Source: Anagrus nilaparvatae (taxonomy: Eukaryota; Arthropoda; Insecta; Hymenoptera; Mymaridae). Taken from it: a stretch of DNA of 64,000 nucleotides. The notes under the pieces were generated by a model. It was not told the DNA's origin. It made no database searches and was given only the letters and a program-made list of their open reading frames with translations. Below, one piece after another: positions 23,776 to 34,280 of this stretch (position 1 is the first letter of the stretch; each line of letters begins with the position of its first letter). The stretch spans positions 16,293,001 to 16,357,000 of the forward strand of contig JAKSXM010000002.1 in NCBI GenBank assembly GCA_022575985.1, read 5' to 3'. The translations under genes were made by a program, and so were the position numbers.

Positions 23776-25169
23776 TTAAAAAATATTAACCTGTGTACTT
23801 TCTAAGACATCTTTGGACAGGAAACCTTTATTATTTAAGAGCTCCAAACACGCTTCTAATTTTCCTACCTTGATTACCAATCTTGAATGTTTATCCTTTA
23901 AATTTCTAAAATTTTTATTAAATTGCTTTAATTTTTTAACAAAAATTTGATACAACTCTGGTGTTTTAAAATCTTCTTCGCGAAAATCACCCAAGTATCT
24001 TATAGAGCGAGTTTTTTTGAATGGACTAGCAGTTTCAGCTGCATCTAATTTTCTTTTTATTTAAAAAAAAGTATGTTATAAAATGAATGAAAATTGCTAT
24101 AATTTTTCTTGCAGAAAATAAAAAATAATTTCATTCATTATACCTATTTTTGTTTTCTGCAGAATCCATATTACTTATACTGTCATCATTTACTTCATTT
24201 GTAAATGATTCTTCTTCACAATCTTCAACCATACTTATTTCTTGATTTCCCGAATTATTCTTATCTTGAAGTGAGCTTACAGTACTGTTTTCATCGCATT
24301 CAACTAATTTTCTTTTCCTACTAAAATAAAGAGAATTATACATAAAATAAAAATTGCTATAATTTTTCCTGTCATAAATGAAAATTTATTAAATTTATTA
24401 TACCTATAAGTGTCATCAGAATCGATATTACTTATCATACTGTCGTTATTTGCTTCATCTGTAAATGACTCTTCTTCACGTTCTTCAACCTTAATAATTT
24501 CTTGATTACTCAAATTTTGTTCATCTAAAACCGAATTTTCATTTATAACTGTTTCTTGAATTTTTATTATATTTTTACAGGCAGTTGGTTGAAAATTAAT
24601 TACTTTTTTTTGTGGATCTTTGCATTCATTTTGTAAATTTGCGTTGGTACTAAAACATATGTAAGCACAAATCATAATTTAAAAACTGTATAAAATGCGG
24701 GACAAAATATATTTATATGATTTTATGTAAAAATTTACTGATCAATATGTTGATTTCTGTATTTTTCCTTTCGTGGTATCGAACCGGGCTTGAGGTGCTT
24801 TGTAATTTTTTGGTACTCAATTTTCCCTTCCGCAGAGAGGAACCCTTTTTTAAGTCTGTCTATTCTATAATAAATGACGTCATCTTCGAAATGATCGCAG
24901 CATACTTTGGTATCATTCGTAACATTTTTCCCAATGACTGAAACCCATTGTTTTCTTATTTCTTCTGATTTCGGTACCCTAATGAATTTTTATTTTGATA
25001 GTATAATTGCAATATATGAATATTTTTTTAAATACACTTTGTGTTTTAAATTTTATTTTTAAATTATTCTCACTTATAAAAATAAATAAATAATAATGAA
25101 TACTTACTTGTGCAAACTAACGTCATTGTAAACCCCGTAAGGCACTTTACAAATAATACAAGATCCCAT
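23776..25169 (-). CDS. THAP-domain protein with duplicated acidic exon
   Basis: Zinc-dependent sequence-specific DNA-binding THAP family. Five minus-strand exons: 25169-25108, 24978-24739, 24649-24404, 24320-24144, 24052-23776; 333 residues, all junctions in frame. Residues 1-95 form the THAP domain: zinc ligands C4 and C7 (MGSCIICK), then the invariant Trp (IRKQWVSVIG), C-C-x-H (VCCDHFED), and the end motif LKPGSIP. Residues 101-240 are acidic and come from two similar exons (NQEIIKVEEREEESFTDEAN and NQEISMVEDCEEESFTNEVN). The last exon has SPFKKTRSIRYLGDFREEDF, also seen in other insect THAP proteins, and a coiled coil LKQFNKNFRNLKDKHSRLVI. The final ACACAG|GTTAAT could be another donor, so the C-terminus is not certain. 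Target genes are unknown. Confidence 0.88.
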
Positions 25170-25350
25170 TTAAATTAAATAAAAAATATTTAATAATTAA
25201 ATAAATTAAAAGTTGTAAGTTTAAAATAAAAAAGTTTGTTTTTTTTTATATTTGCACGATACAAATAAAGTTACAACGTGGCTACAACAATGCTACAACA
25301 TGGTTACTATACCATAGTTACAACGGAAACCGGTTTTAAATGTATATATA

Positions 25351-25572
25351 TGTTAACCGTTAAAGTCCGCTCTTCCGACAATATTTATTCAGGCTTAGGC
25401 TAACCTAAAGTATCTTCAATACCACCAATGTTTTTTATTTTCCCCCATTTTTTATTTTATCTTCTTATTAATTTTAAATTGCTATTAAAAACTAATTTAA
25501 ACGGGTTCAGTTAAAGCTAATTTTAACCAGAATAAGGCAACTTTATCGGGAGAGCGGACTTTAACGGTAACA
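25351..25572. mobile_element. MITE with about 28-bp terminal inverted repeats
   Basis: The left end tgttaaccgttaaagtccgc and the right end read in reverse (tgttaccgttaaagtccgct) are nearly identical for about 28 bases, differing by one indel and a few substitutions. The element is 222 bp, A/T-rich and non-coding, as expected of a miniature inverted-repeat transposable element. It lies upstream of the THAP gene. No certain target-site duplication; the flanks are both tat/ata-rich, so one could be hidden. Confidence 0.8.
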
Positions 25573-25754
25573 TTTATATACTGAGGTATTTAAGAAAATC
25601 TCATAAAAAATAAACGTTACTGCGCAAGAGCACTTTCTTTCTTTCTTTTTCTAAAGCGCGCCAACCCCTCAATCATAACTGTCTCAATTCAATAATAAAA
25701 ACAGTTATATACAGTAAGATGTAGATTGCAAATAATGAACTTTTCCCATAATTT

Positions 25755-25995
25755 TAATAAACCATTATTTTTATTTTCAAAATTTATCTAAAAAAAAAAA
25801 ATATTTAGTATTGCATCTGAATGCAAATATTGAATACTGTCCTTCATCATCATTTTACTGCACCTTGGGCCAGAACTTTTTTCATCCTTCAAAGTAAATT
25901 TTTTTTGTTCTGGTCGGCGAAATCAAGAACGAAATTTTATAATAAGATAACGAAATGAGTTTTCATATATTATTTGTCGCATCTACAGATGTGAT
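25755..25995. repeat. Left arm of a long inverted repeat (pairs with 29526-29762)
   Basis: Words such as aataaaccattattttta, gcatctgaatgcaaata, ccttgggc and cgcatctacag appear in the same order but reverse complemented at 29526-29762 (ctgtagatgcgaa, cgccaaggg, tatttgcattcagatgc, aaaataatggttta). A third, direct copy of the right arm is at 36331-36900. The arms flank the 140-bp palindrome array, so this is the outer part of a roughly 4-kb inverted structure. Confidence 0.75.
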
Positions 25996-26164
25996 GTTTA
26001 TATTAGTTTTTAAACATTTTTTATTAAAATTTATAATTATTTTTACAGTTTATAATAAATTCTAAATACTTTTTAGCTATTTTGTGCAAAAAAAAAACGC
26101 TGCCAAGTAATTGGCACTATGGTTCCTCATTAACAATAGCAAAAAATGGTCTATTTTACCTAGT

Positions 26165-26720
26165 AAAAACGATAATTCTAGATATAAGTACTTTCATAGG
26201 AAAAAATTAGGTACTTCGTCCAAAAAGAAAAAAAATATTGCTGTTTTTTTATTTATTTATTCAAAAAATTAAGTATCCGATTCGAGATATCGAGTAAAAA
26301 CCATATTTTCAGATATTAAAACTCTTATAGAAATAAATTAGGCATTACGTTTAAAAAGAAAAAAATATTTCATTTTATATTTATTCTTTTATATGTAAAA
26401 AATTTTAAAGAAAAAAAATTTTCAAAAAATTGAGTATCAGACTCAAGATATAAAGTAAAAACCACACGTTCAGTTATTAGTACTTTTTTAGAAATAAATT
26501 AGGTACTACGTTCAAAAAGAAAAAAATATTGCTGTTATTTTTATTTTTTTATGTAAAACATAAAAATATACCAAAATATAACAAAATTTTTCAAAAAATT
26601 AATTTTCAGATCCAAAATATTGTCTATAAAGGATATTTATAAAACTAGTACTAACACAGAAAAAAATGAGATACTACTTTTAAAAAGGAAAAAAATATTG
26701 CTGTTTTTTTTATTTTAACA
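26165..26720. repeat. Degenerate tandem repeat, units about 120-160 bp
   Basis: About four units, each with the ordered words 'gtatc(c/a)gattcgagatat', 'gagtaaaaacc', 'agtactt..atagaaa', 'aggtactacgtcca' and 'aaaaaatattgctg'. Further copies of the family occur at 27310-27445 (direct), 30440-30800 (direct), 30960-31330 (inverted) and 35640-35900 (direct). Non-coding. Confidence 0.7.
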
Positions 26721-26759
26721 TGGAACATGTTCATTGGATGGGGTATTTGAAAAAGTCCG

Positions 26760-26850
26760 GCTCGGCAGGGGGGGGGGTGAAAAAGTAACGCTTTTAGGGG
26801 TGGGGGGGGGGGTGGGTGAAAAAGTGACGTTTTTAGGGGGGGGCGAAATG
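26760..26850. repeat. G-rich run block
   Basis: Three or more G runs of 6-10 bases alternate with 'tgaaaaagtaacg(c)ttttag' modules. The plus strand has potential to form G-quadruplexes. Such homopolymers are also prone to length errors in assemblies. Confidence 0.6.
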
Positions 26851-26881
26851 GACTTAGAATATTTTCGATTCAGGGACTTTT

Positions 26882-27066
26882 GGTGCAGAAGTACCTAGGA
26901 ACCTTTGGTGCAAAAGTCCCTAAAGATCTTTGGTGCAGAAGTACCAAGGGAGCATTGGTGCAGAAGTGCCTAGGGACTATTGGTGCAGAAGTCCCTAAAG
27001 ACCTTTGGTGCAGAAGTACCTAGGAAGCATTGGTGCAGAAGTACCTAGGGACCATTGGTGCAGAAT
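26882..27066. repeat. 25-bp minisatellite, about 8 copies
   Basis: The word ggtgcagaagtacctaggaa starts every 25 bases from 26882 to 27057, with copies alternating between 'tacctagg' and 'tccctaaag' forms. Strict 25-base spacing shows true tandem amplification. Non-coding. Confidence 0.9.
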
Positions 27067-27559
27067 TTTTAAGAATTTATTGTAAACATTAATAAAAAAT
27101 AAATTCATATTATTTAAAAAACTATAATAATTTGAAAATTTAATTAATTTTGTTCACTTTGATGTCTAAGCAGCATGATTTCTATAATAAAAATCTAAAT
27201 ATAAATATTTGCATATAAATATTTATATATTATGAACACAATTGATACTTTATTATCAATGTTATAAGTGAACATGTTCCATGCTCGTTGGTTGTGAAGT
27301 TACACAAATCGGTTATAAATTTTTTTATGCAAAAAATTTTGAGAAAAAAAATCCAAAAAATTAACTATCCGATTCGAGATATCGAGTAAAAACCATACTT
27401 TCACATATTTGTACTTTCATAGGAAAAAATTAGGTATACTACGTCCAGTTTCGTAATATTTATCTAATTATTTATTTTTTAATTTATGACAAGTACACTT
27501 TAAAAATAATTATATAAATAATAAAATTTTTTTAAACTATAACAGAACATTAAATCTGT

Positions 27560-29531
27560 ACTCCAGTCAAATCACGGGGGGGGGGGGGGGTGGTATTGTT
27601 TGTGGCCGCCACCAGGTTTGGTCTACAATAGGTTTTTTGGGTCGCTGAACACGAAAATCGGGGTCTTTTCTATGCGCAATTGGGGCTTGACTCTTAAATC
27701 GGGCAAAACTGCCCCTAAAAAGGGCATTTTTGCTGTATTCATTGCAAACCTTTGAAATTTGGTTTACGGGGGTTTTTTGGGTCGCTGATAAAGAATATTT
27801 CAGTTATAACTATGAAAAATTACCCCTTGACCCATAAATCGGGCAAAACTGCCCCTAAAAAGGGGTTATTTTTGCTGAATTCATTGTAAGCCTTTGAAAT
27901 TTGGTATGCGGAGGTTTTTTGGGTCGCTGATAACGAATATTGCAGTTATAACTAGTAAAAATTACCCCTTCACCCTTAAATTGGACAAAACTACCCCTAA
28001 AAGGGGTGCTTTCACTAGTTTCACTCTATCCCTCCAAGATTCGACCTAATAGGGTTTTTTGGGTCGCTGATCACAAAAATCGATGTCTTTTCAATTAAAA
28101 CTTAACTCTTCTCCCTTAAATTAGCCAAAACTACCCCTAAAAGGGCTATTTTTGCAACTTTTACTCTAGCCCTCCATGATTTGGTCTAATAAAGGTTTTT
28201 GGGGTCGCTGATCACGAATAGTGAAGTTATAACTATGAAAAATAACCCCTTCACCCTTAAATTGGTCAAAAGTACCCCTAAAAGGGGTGTTTTTTCTACT
28301 TTCGCTCTAGCCCTCCAAGATTTGGTCTTAAAGGGTTTTTTAGGTAGCTGATCACGAAAATCGCGTTTTTTTCAATTAAAAATTAGGTCTTCAGCCTCAA
28401 ATTTGCTAAAACTACTCCTACAAGGTTTGAAAGGTATAAATAAATGAATCATGCATTTTACAAGTTATCTTATTTATAAAATAATAGTAAGCAAATGTTT
28501 AATCATTTGAAAAATTTTAAAAAAATTGAAAAAAAATTTTTTTGCATTAAACAAAACTTTTATTATGCCTCAAAATAACCCTTCAAGGGCTGTTTATTGT
28601 GATCAGCGACCTAAAAAACCCTATTAAACTAAATCTTAGAAGGCTAGAACGAATATAGCGAAAGCGCTCCTTTTAGGAGTAGTTTCGGCTAATATAAGGT
28701 TGAAGAGTTACGTTTTAATTGAAAAGACATCGATTTTTGTGATCAGTGCCCCAAAAAACCCTATTACACCAAATCTTGCAGGGCTAGATTGAAAGTAGCG
28801 AAAACACCCCTTTTAGGGTCAGTTTTGCTCAATTTAAGGGTGAAGGGGTAATTTTTCATAGTTATAACTGCAATATTTGTTATCAGTGACCCAAAAAACC
28901 CTCGTATACCAGATTTCAAAGGCTTACAGTGAATACAGCGAAAATGCCCTATTTAAGGGCAGTTTTGCCTAATTTAAGGGTGAAGGAGTAATTTTTCATA
29001 GTTAAAACTGCAATATTTGTTATTAGCGACCCAAAAAACCCCCGTATACCAAATTTCGAAGGCTTACAATGAATACAGCAAATATGCCCTTTTTAGGGGC
29101 AGTTTTGCCCAATTTAAGGGTGAAGGGGTAATTTTTCATATTTATAACTGCAATATTCGTTATCAGCAACCCAAAAAACCCCCGTTTTCCAAATTTCATA
29201 GGCTTACAGTGAATACAGCAAAAATGCCCTATTTAAGGGCAGTTTTGCCCAATTTAAGGGTGAAGGAGTAATTTTTCATAGTTAAAACTTGCAATATTTG
29301 TTATTAGCGACCCAAAAAACCCCTGTATACCAAATTTCAAAGGCTTATAATGAATACAGCCAAAATGCCCTTTTTAGGGGCAGTTTTGCCCGATTTAAGG
29401 GTCAAGCCCCAATTGCGCATAGAAAAAACCCCGATTTTCGTGTTCAGCGACCCAAAAAACCTATAGTAGACCAAATCTGGTAGCGGCCACAAACAATACC
29501 ACCAAAACCGTGATTTTACTGGAGTACTGTA
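27560..29531. repeat. Palindromic satellite: two opposed 140-bp tandem arrays
   Basis: Six direct units start with gg(t)tttttgggtcgctga at 27631, 27771, 27913, 28053, 28194 and 28334 (spacing 140-142). After a spacer of about 130 bases the reverse complement cag(c/t)gacccaaaaaacc appears seven times at 28601, 28741, 28881, 29021, 29161, 29302 and 29442. The outermost parts also mirror each other (gtttgtggccgcc at 27599 against gcggccacaaac at 29483; actccagt against actggagt). Units contain 'aaaactgcccctaaaaaggg'. ORFs inside merely reflect the unit length and are not genes. Confidence 0.92.
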
Positions 29532-30385
29532 GATGCGAAATATAATCATAGAGATATCTCTATGCATATAATATATATGAAAACTCATTCGAGAATTTAT
29601 TGTCATCCTAAAAGAAAAATTTATTTTCAAAGATGAAAAAGGTTCTGGCATGAGGTGCGTAGCGCCAAGGGACAATAATCCGTATTTGCATTCAGATGCT
29701 ATTTTAAATATTTTTATCTTGAGATAAATTTTTAAAATAAAAATAATAATGGTTTATTACTATTATGTGATCTGGGGAAGTTGGCGCGCTTTAGCGCGCA
29801 GGGAGCTTATACTATAGTACTATTAAAAAATTTATAAAAATAAATTTATTATTGTTGGAAAAAATCGTTTTTTCTGTACCCGAAAGTACGTATTTTCCCG
29901 CAAAGACGTGTTTTCTCGCCACAGTCGCAGAAAAATGTTATACGATCCTTGTCCATAAATAAGGAATGACCCAAAACGCAGTTTACCATTCTTTACTTTT
30001 CTGGACTCGAGCCGTAAATATACTATATACGACCCTTCTTTATTTTTCTGGCCTAGGACAGTAATATACTATTATGTATATTAGTATTCAGGTTATAAAG
30101 ATCGACGGTAGAAACTGTTTATTCAAGTAGAAACAGGTCGAGTATGGTCAGACAAATACGTAGCGCTTTGTTATAAAAACTAGTATAGCGCTTTATAAAA
30201 ACTTATAGTATATCCTCGACTAATAAAAACGAATTATGAAAGAGTTTGCATTCTTATCACAAGTCAAAGCAATATAAAATTTATCGCTCAATTTAAAAAT
30301 AATGAAAATTTTTTTCATGAAATTTTAAAATAATTTAGTAACACGGAACAGATCATTTTTATTTTTTTATGCCATTATATACCTT
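29526..30385. repeat. Dispersed repeat, copy 1 (direct copy at 36331-36900)
   Basis: Contains ggttctggcatgaggtgcgt, ggcgcgctttagcgcgca and gtcgagtatggtcagacaaa. The same ordered words are in the copy at 36331-36900, which lacks about 220 bases present here near 29880-30080. The first 235 bases are also the right arm of the inverted repeat with 25755-25995. No ORF, no recognised family. Confidence 0.75.
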
Positions 30386-30439
30386 ATGACTCGCTTTATG
30401 AGGTAAAAAATAAAAAAAAAAAATAAAAAAAATTAGGTT

Positions 30440-31330
30440 TCACATTCAATAAATCAAGTAAAACTGGTATTTCTAATACTACTTCCATAGAAAAATTTTT
30501 GATACTACGTCCGAAAAAAAAGTTTGGTATTTTTTGTAATTTTTAGTTGCAAAAACGTTGAGAAAAAAATTTCTAGAAATTAAGTATCAGATCCGAAAAA
30601 TGAAGTAAAAACGATGTTTTTAAAATTAATACCTTCATGGAAAAAAATTAAGTGCAGCATGGAAAATGAACGAAAATTAGATTATTTTTTTATTTTTTAA
30701 TGGAAAAAATTTTTGGAGAAAAATTTTCAAACAATTAATTATCATATTTGAGATATCAAGTAAAAATGATACTTCTAGAAATAAATGAGGGATTACATAT
30801 GTAATATTTGGATATCCAAATTAAAAAAAAAAAATTATTTGGGGATTTTTTAATAATAAAATTGTTGAAAAAAAAATTAGGTCTCTATAATAGTCTATAT
30901 AATACCATAATGGTTGCGAAATATCACCGGTTACACACATGGACTTTTTTTAAAACATACAAAAAACGCCCATGTTTTTCTTTTTTTGGACGGAGTACCT
31001 AATTTTTTTCTATGAAAGTATTAATTTAAGAAACATCGTATTTAGTCGATTTTTCGGATCTAGTTCTTCATTTTTTGAAAATTTGTTTTTTAAATTTAGT
31101 TGCATTAAAAAGTAAAAATAAACTTCAATTTTTTTTCATTTTCGAGATAATACTTAATTCTTTTCCATGGAAGTGCTAGTCTTAAAAATACTGTTTTTAC
31201 TCTATTTTTTGGAGCTGATATTAACTAATTTTTTGAAATTTTTTGTATTAAAATTTTTTGCACTAAAAATTCACAAAAATTTTTTTTATTTTTGGACGAA
31301 GAGTACCAAATTTTTTTTCTGGGCAATAGC
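30440..31330. repeat. Opposed copies of the 120-160 bp repeat family
   Basis: Two or three direct units (30440-30800; words 'aagtatcagatccgaaaaat', 'gaagtaaaaacg', 'ccttcatggaaaaaaatta') are followed by reverse-complement units at 30960-31330 (words 'ggacggagtacctaattttt', 'tttttcggatcta', 'tccatggaagtgctagt'). The stretch therefore is another tandem-in-inverted arrangement. Short ORFs within are not conserved between units. Confidence 0.65.
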
Positions 31331-33600
31331 GAAAGTACGATTTCACGGGCCACGGCCCTTGTCATGCAAGCCCTTTATTGAAGCAGAGAAACTGCAGTTT
31401 AAACATAAATTAAATTGATGACCTTAAAAAGAATTAAACTTTTTTTTTCTAACGCAACATCCTTGTTCCTAAGAAATTTTGCGGCGAAATTTTTTTAGCA
31501 AAGTATTAACAAAAATAGTTTATTTATGAAAAAATTTTCAATCTTCTTTTTGTGAAAAAAATCCGCAAGCTACAAGCGAGATTCCGCTAGCTGTAAGTGA
31601 AATTCCGCTAATTTCGAACATACTGCAAGTGGCATTCTCTAGTTAAATCGCAGTTTAAGGTGTTTATTTACTGGCCGTCATAAAATTTGGTCTACTTCAG
31701 GTTTTCTGATCACAAAAATCAGGGTCGGGAGATATTTGCGAAACACCCTTAAAATTGCAAAAACTATTAGGAATTTGGAGGATTTTTTATGAAAAATTAA
31801 TATTTACACCCTTCAATTAGCTACAGAAGCCCTAAAAAGGTGTTTTTGCTACTTTTACACTTTGAGTGTCTAAATTTAGATCATATGGGTTTATGAAATT
31901 ATTATAAGTCCGTTTGACCCCCCCCCTTTCCGAATAACATGCTTGAAAAACCCCCCTGCCTATAAAAATGTTTTTTTAATGATGGATAAGTACCTATACT
32001 GTGGTAATATTTTTTGATTTCTTACCACATTTATTATAAACATTTTTTGGTAGAAGCATCAATTCTTTGAATTTTTTCTACAAGTTTATTTATTAAAATT
32101 ATATTTTTTTATGGGAAAAACAAATTTTCTATTTGCTCTTTTGCTATTAACATTTTGCTTCCATATATATGGCACAATTTATCAAAGAATGAAAAACCCA
32201 AATACACATACGTAATTGCGGAAAGTTTCAAAACAGCTTTTGATGGGCCAATTCTTTAAAATTAGCTACTTTTTATACGAGAAATTTAAAAGTTAAAAAA
32301 AATTGAACTGTCTTAAAATAAGGTTTATATAGATATCTATCTATCTGGGTAGATATCTACTCAGTACTGGCCAATACATGAAAACATTTCTAATTAATAT
32401 TTAAAATTGTTGATACGTCCAAATAAATTATTAAAATTAAGTGATGATATAACCTTGTTTTTTTTTTTTTTAATCATGATATAATACGGGTGCTTTTCAC
32501 CTCGCTTTTCACAGGAATAGTATATATGTAGTGTCCCTCCCATTTATATCCAATACAAAAGCTCTTTTGCCCTTTTTTTTCTTTTAAAAAGTTAATAAAT
32601 AATATTTTTTCAAAGTCCAAATCAACTGCGCATATATTGGTGAGTTAACGAAAAAATTTTCTTGAGCCTATGTGTTCAAAATGTCAAAAACGTCCGCTGT
32701 TCTTTAGCTTAACTATAAACTTTGAGTATTAAGATACGGCTTAAAATTTGAACTTAAATTTTTCTGTTGGGTGCATATAACGTATTTAGGTCACAAAAAT
32801 TCATTTTTTTCAACAAAACAAATTTTCATACATTCCTCTTAGAGTATCGTCGTGTTCAAGTTTGTCCCTCGGTTTTAGCTATTTTTAAGCTTCCCATAAT
32901 TTTACTAGTGCACAGTCCATATTTATTCACTTTAAAGCTCTGCCTTAATTTTTTTTATAATTAACTACTCATATATGAACGGTGGGAAACTTAAAGTTTT
33001 AAACTTAAATCAAGAGCTATTTAAATATTATTAGTCTCAAAATGTCAATAACGTCTGTATAAATAAAAAATCCCATTAGAATAACACGTAGAATTTATTT
33101 TTACGTTTGTAACAGTACCGTTTAAAATTTTATTTTATGAACCTTGAAAAACATAAAACTACAAAAAAAAATGAAAAAAGGGTATTAAGTGATGTGCCGT
33201 AAACAATAAAAAAATATACAGTTCCAAAAATGTTCAATTCTCATGATTTGTCATTGGTTGAGGAACCAGAGTGCCAATAATTTGGCAGCGTTCTATTCTT
33301 TTGAAAAAAGAACACAAAGAACTAAAAAACAAAAATTTGAATTATAATTGAAGTGTCATTCTTTTCTTCAATAATTACTTTATATATCTATCATAATAAA
33401 TATTTTTCCTTGCTATTTAGTTATAAGATCTGTGTAGAGATTTTAAAGTTGATTAAAAGTTGATTAAAAGTTGAATTAAACATAAAAGAAATATTTTTTA
33501 TTATAATAATCAATAAAAAATAGAATATTAGGTGCAACCTTGGGTGCAACATATTTAAAATTTAAATTTAAATCAAAGTGTCAAATGAAAAAATTTCATC
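31331..33600. other. Non-coding, scattered repeat pieces
   Basis: No gene seen. The left part holds a stray unit of the 'gatcacaaaaatcagggtc' core (31700-31730) and poly-C near 31918. A partly palindromic tagatatctatcta motif is at about 32330. The rest is plain A/T-rich sequence; the inverted end at 33258-33292 is described with its partner. Confidence 0.4.
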
Positions 33601-34222
33601 CAATCACGATAAACTGCTCGTTGTCACGTGATCCCGCGCGTTGGCGCGTTTTCTACTATATAATTTTTTTATGTGATTCATGATTCATCAGTAAACAAAG
33701 TAAACAGTTATTTGTAAAATTGTAAAGTGTGCTTTTAAGAATGAACATTCGTAATTTCTTATAACTTATATATTTGGTTTATAATTATTTAAATAAAATA
33801 GTCAAGTTATTTCATTTTTAAAGTTATTAACAAAGGATCTGACGCATGATAATAGTGTACTTATAAATTTCATGAATTTAATGATTTTTTAGGTTATTAA
33901 ACACCATTAACATTAAAATTTTATTCTTGTCATTTCAATTCAATAATCAAGTTTTTATGTGATAAATCGAGTAAACAGGGTACGGAATTTTGCTAAATAA
34001 AATATTCTTATTGTCCTTCGTTACCAGTCAAGATTAATACAAGTTATATATTTATGAAAAAAATTGAAAATTTTTGTTGATTAATTTATCATAAAATTGT
34101 GTATCAATTATTGATTGCAGGTATGATCAATCTTATTATACAACTAATAAAATATTGATAATATTAAAAAATTAAAAATATTCTAAGATATATAATTACT
34201 GAATTAAATATCTATTTTCAGG
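33600..34222 (+). promoter_or_regulatory. Promoter and 5' UTR region of the zinc-finger gene
   Basis: A short GC-richer patch (33605-33655) has a CCAAT-like catccaatcacg, an E-box CACGTG at about 33626 and 'cccgcgcgttggcgcg', then A/T-rich DNA. A clear acceptor 'ctattttcag' ends at 34221, so the coding exon starts at 34222 after a 5' UTR intron whose donor is not certain. Promoter call is inference from base composition and position. Confidence 0.4.
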
Positions 34223-34280
34223 TGAAAATCTTAGCATATCATTGTGAATTTTGGATACACATTTTTCAATAAAAACCAAA

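Larger units (their letters stand above)
26096..33292. repeat. Inverted terminal pair about 35 bp, 7.2 kb apart
   Basis: AACGCTGCCAAGTAATTGGC at 26096 continues with actatggttcctca; the sequence ending at 33292, read in reverse complement, is AACGCTGCCAAATTATTGGC followed by actctggttcctca. About 31 of 34 positions agree. These may be the two ends of a single large non-coding element, or two opposed copies of one short element. The inner DNA is made of tandem repeats and holds no gene. The outer flanks show no certain target duplication. Confidence 0.55.

Noticed and set aside
27577..27591. Long G homopolymers (also at 41409 and the C run at 53548) as functional elements
   Set aside because: Pure homopolymers of this length are often sequencing or assembly artefacts and carry no further information here.
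29017..29483. ORFs with the repeated peptide KTPVYQISKAYNEYS
   Set aside because: Direct translation of the 140-bp tandem unit; frame persists for only two or three units and the peptide has no family resemblance.
30808..31418. Two plus-strand ORFs of 64 and 83 codons
   Set aside because: They lie in the opposed 120-160 bp repeat family and differ between units; no domain.
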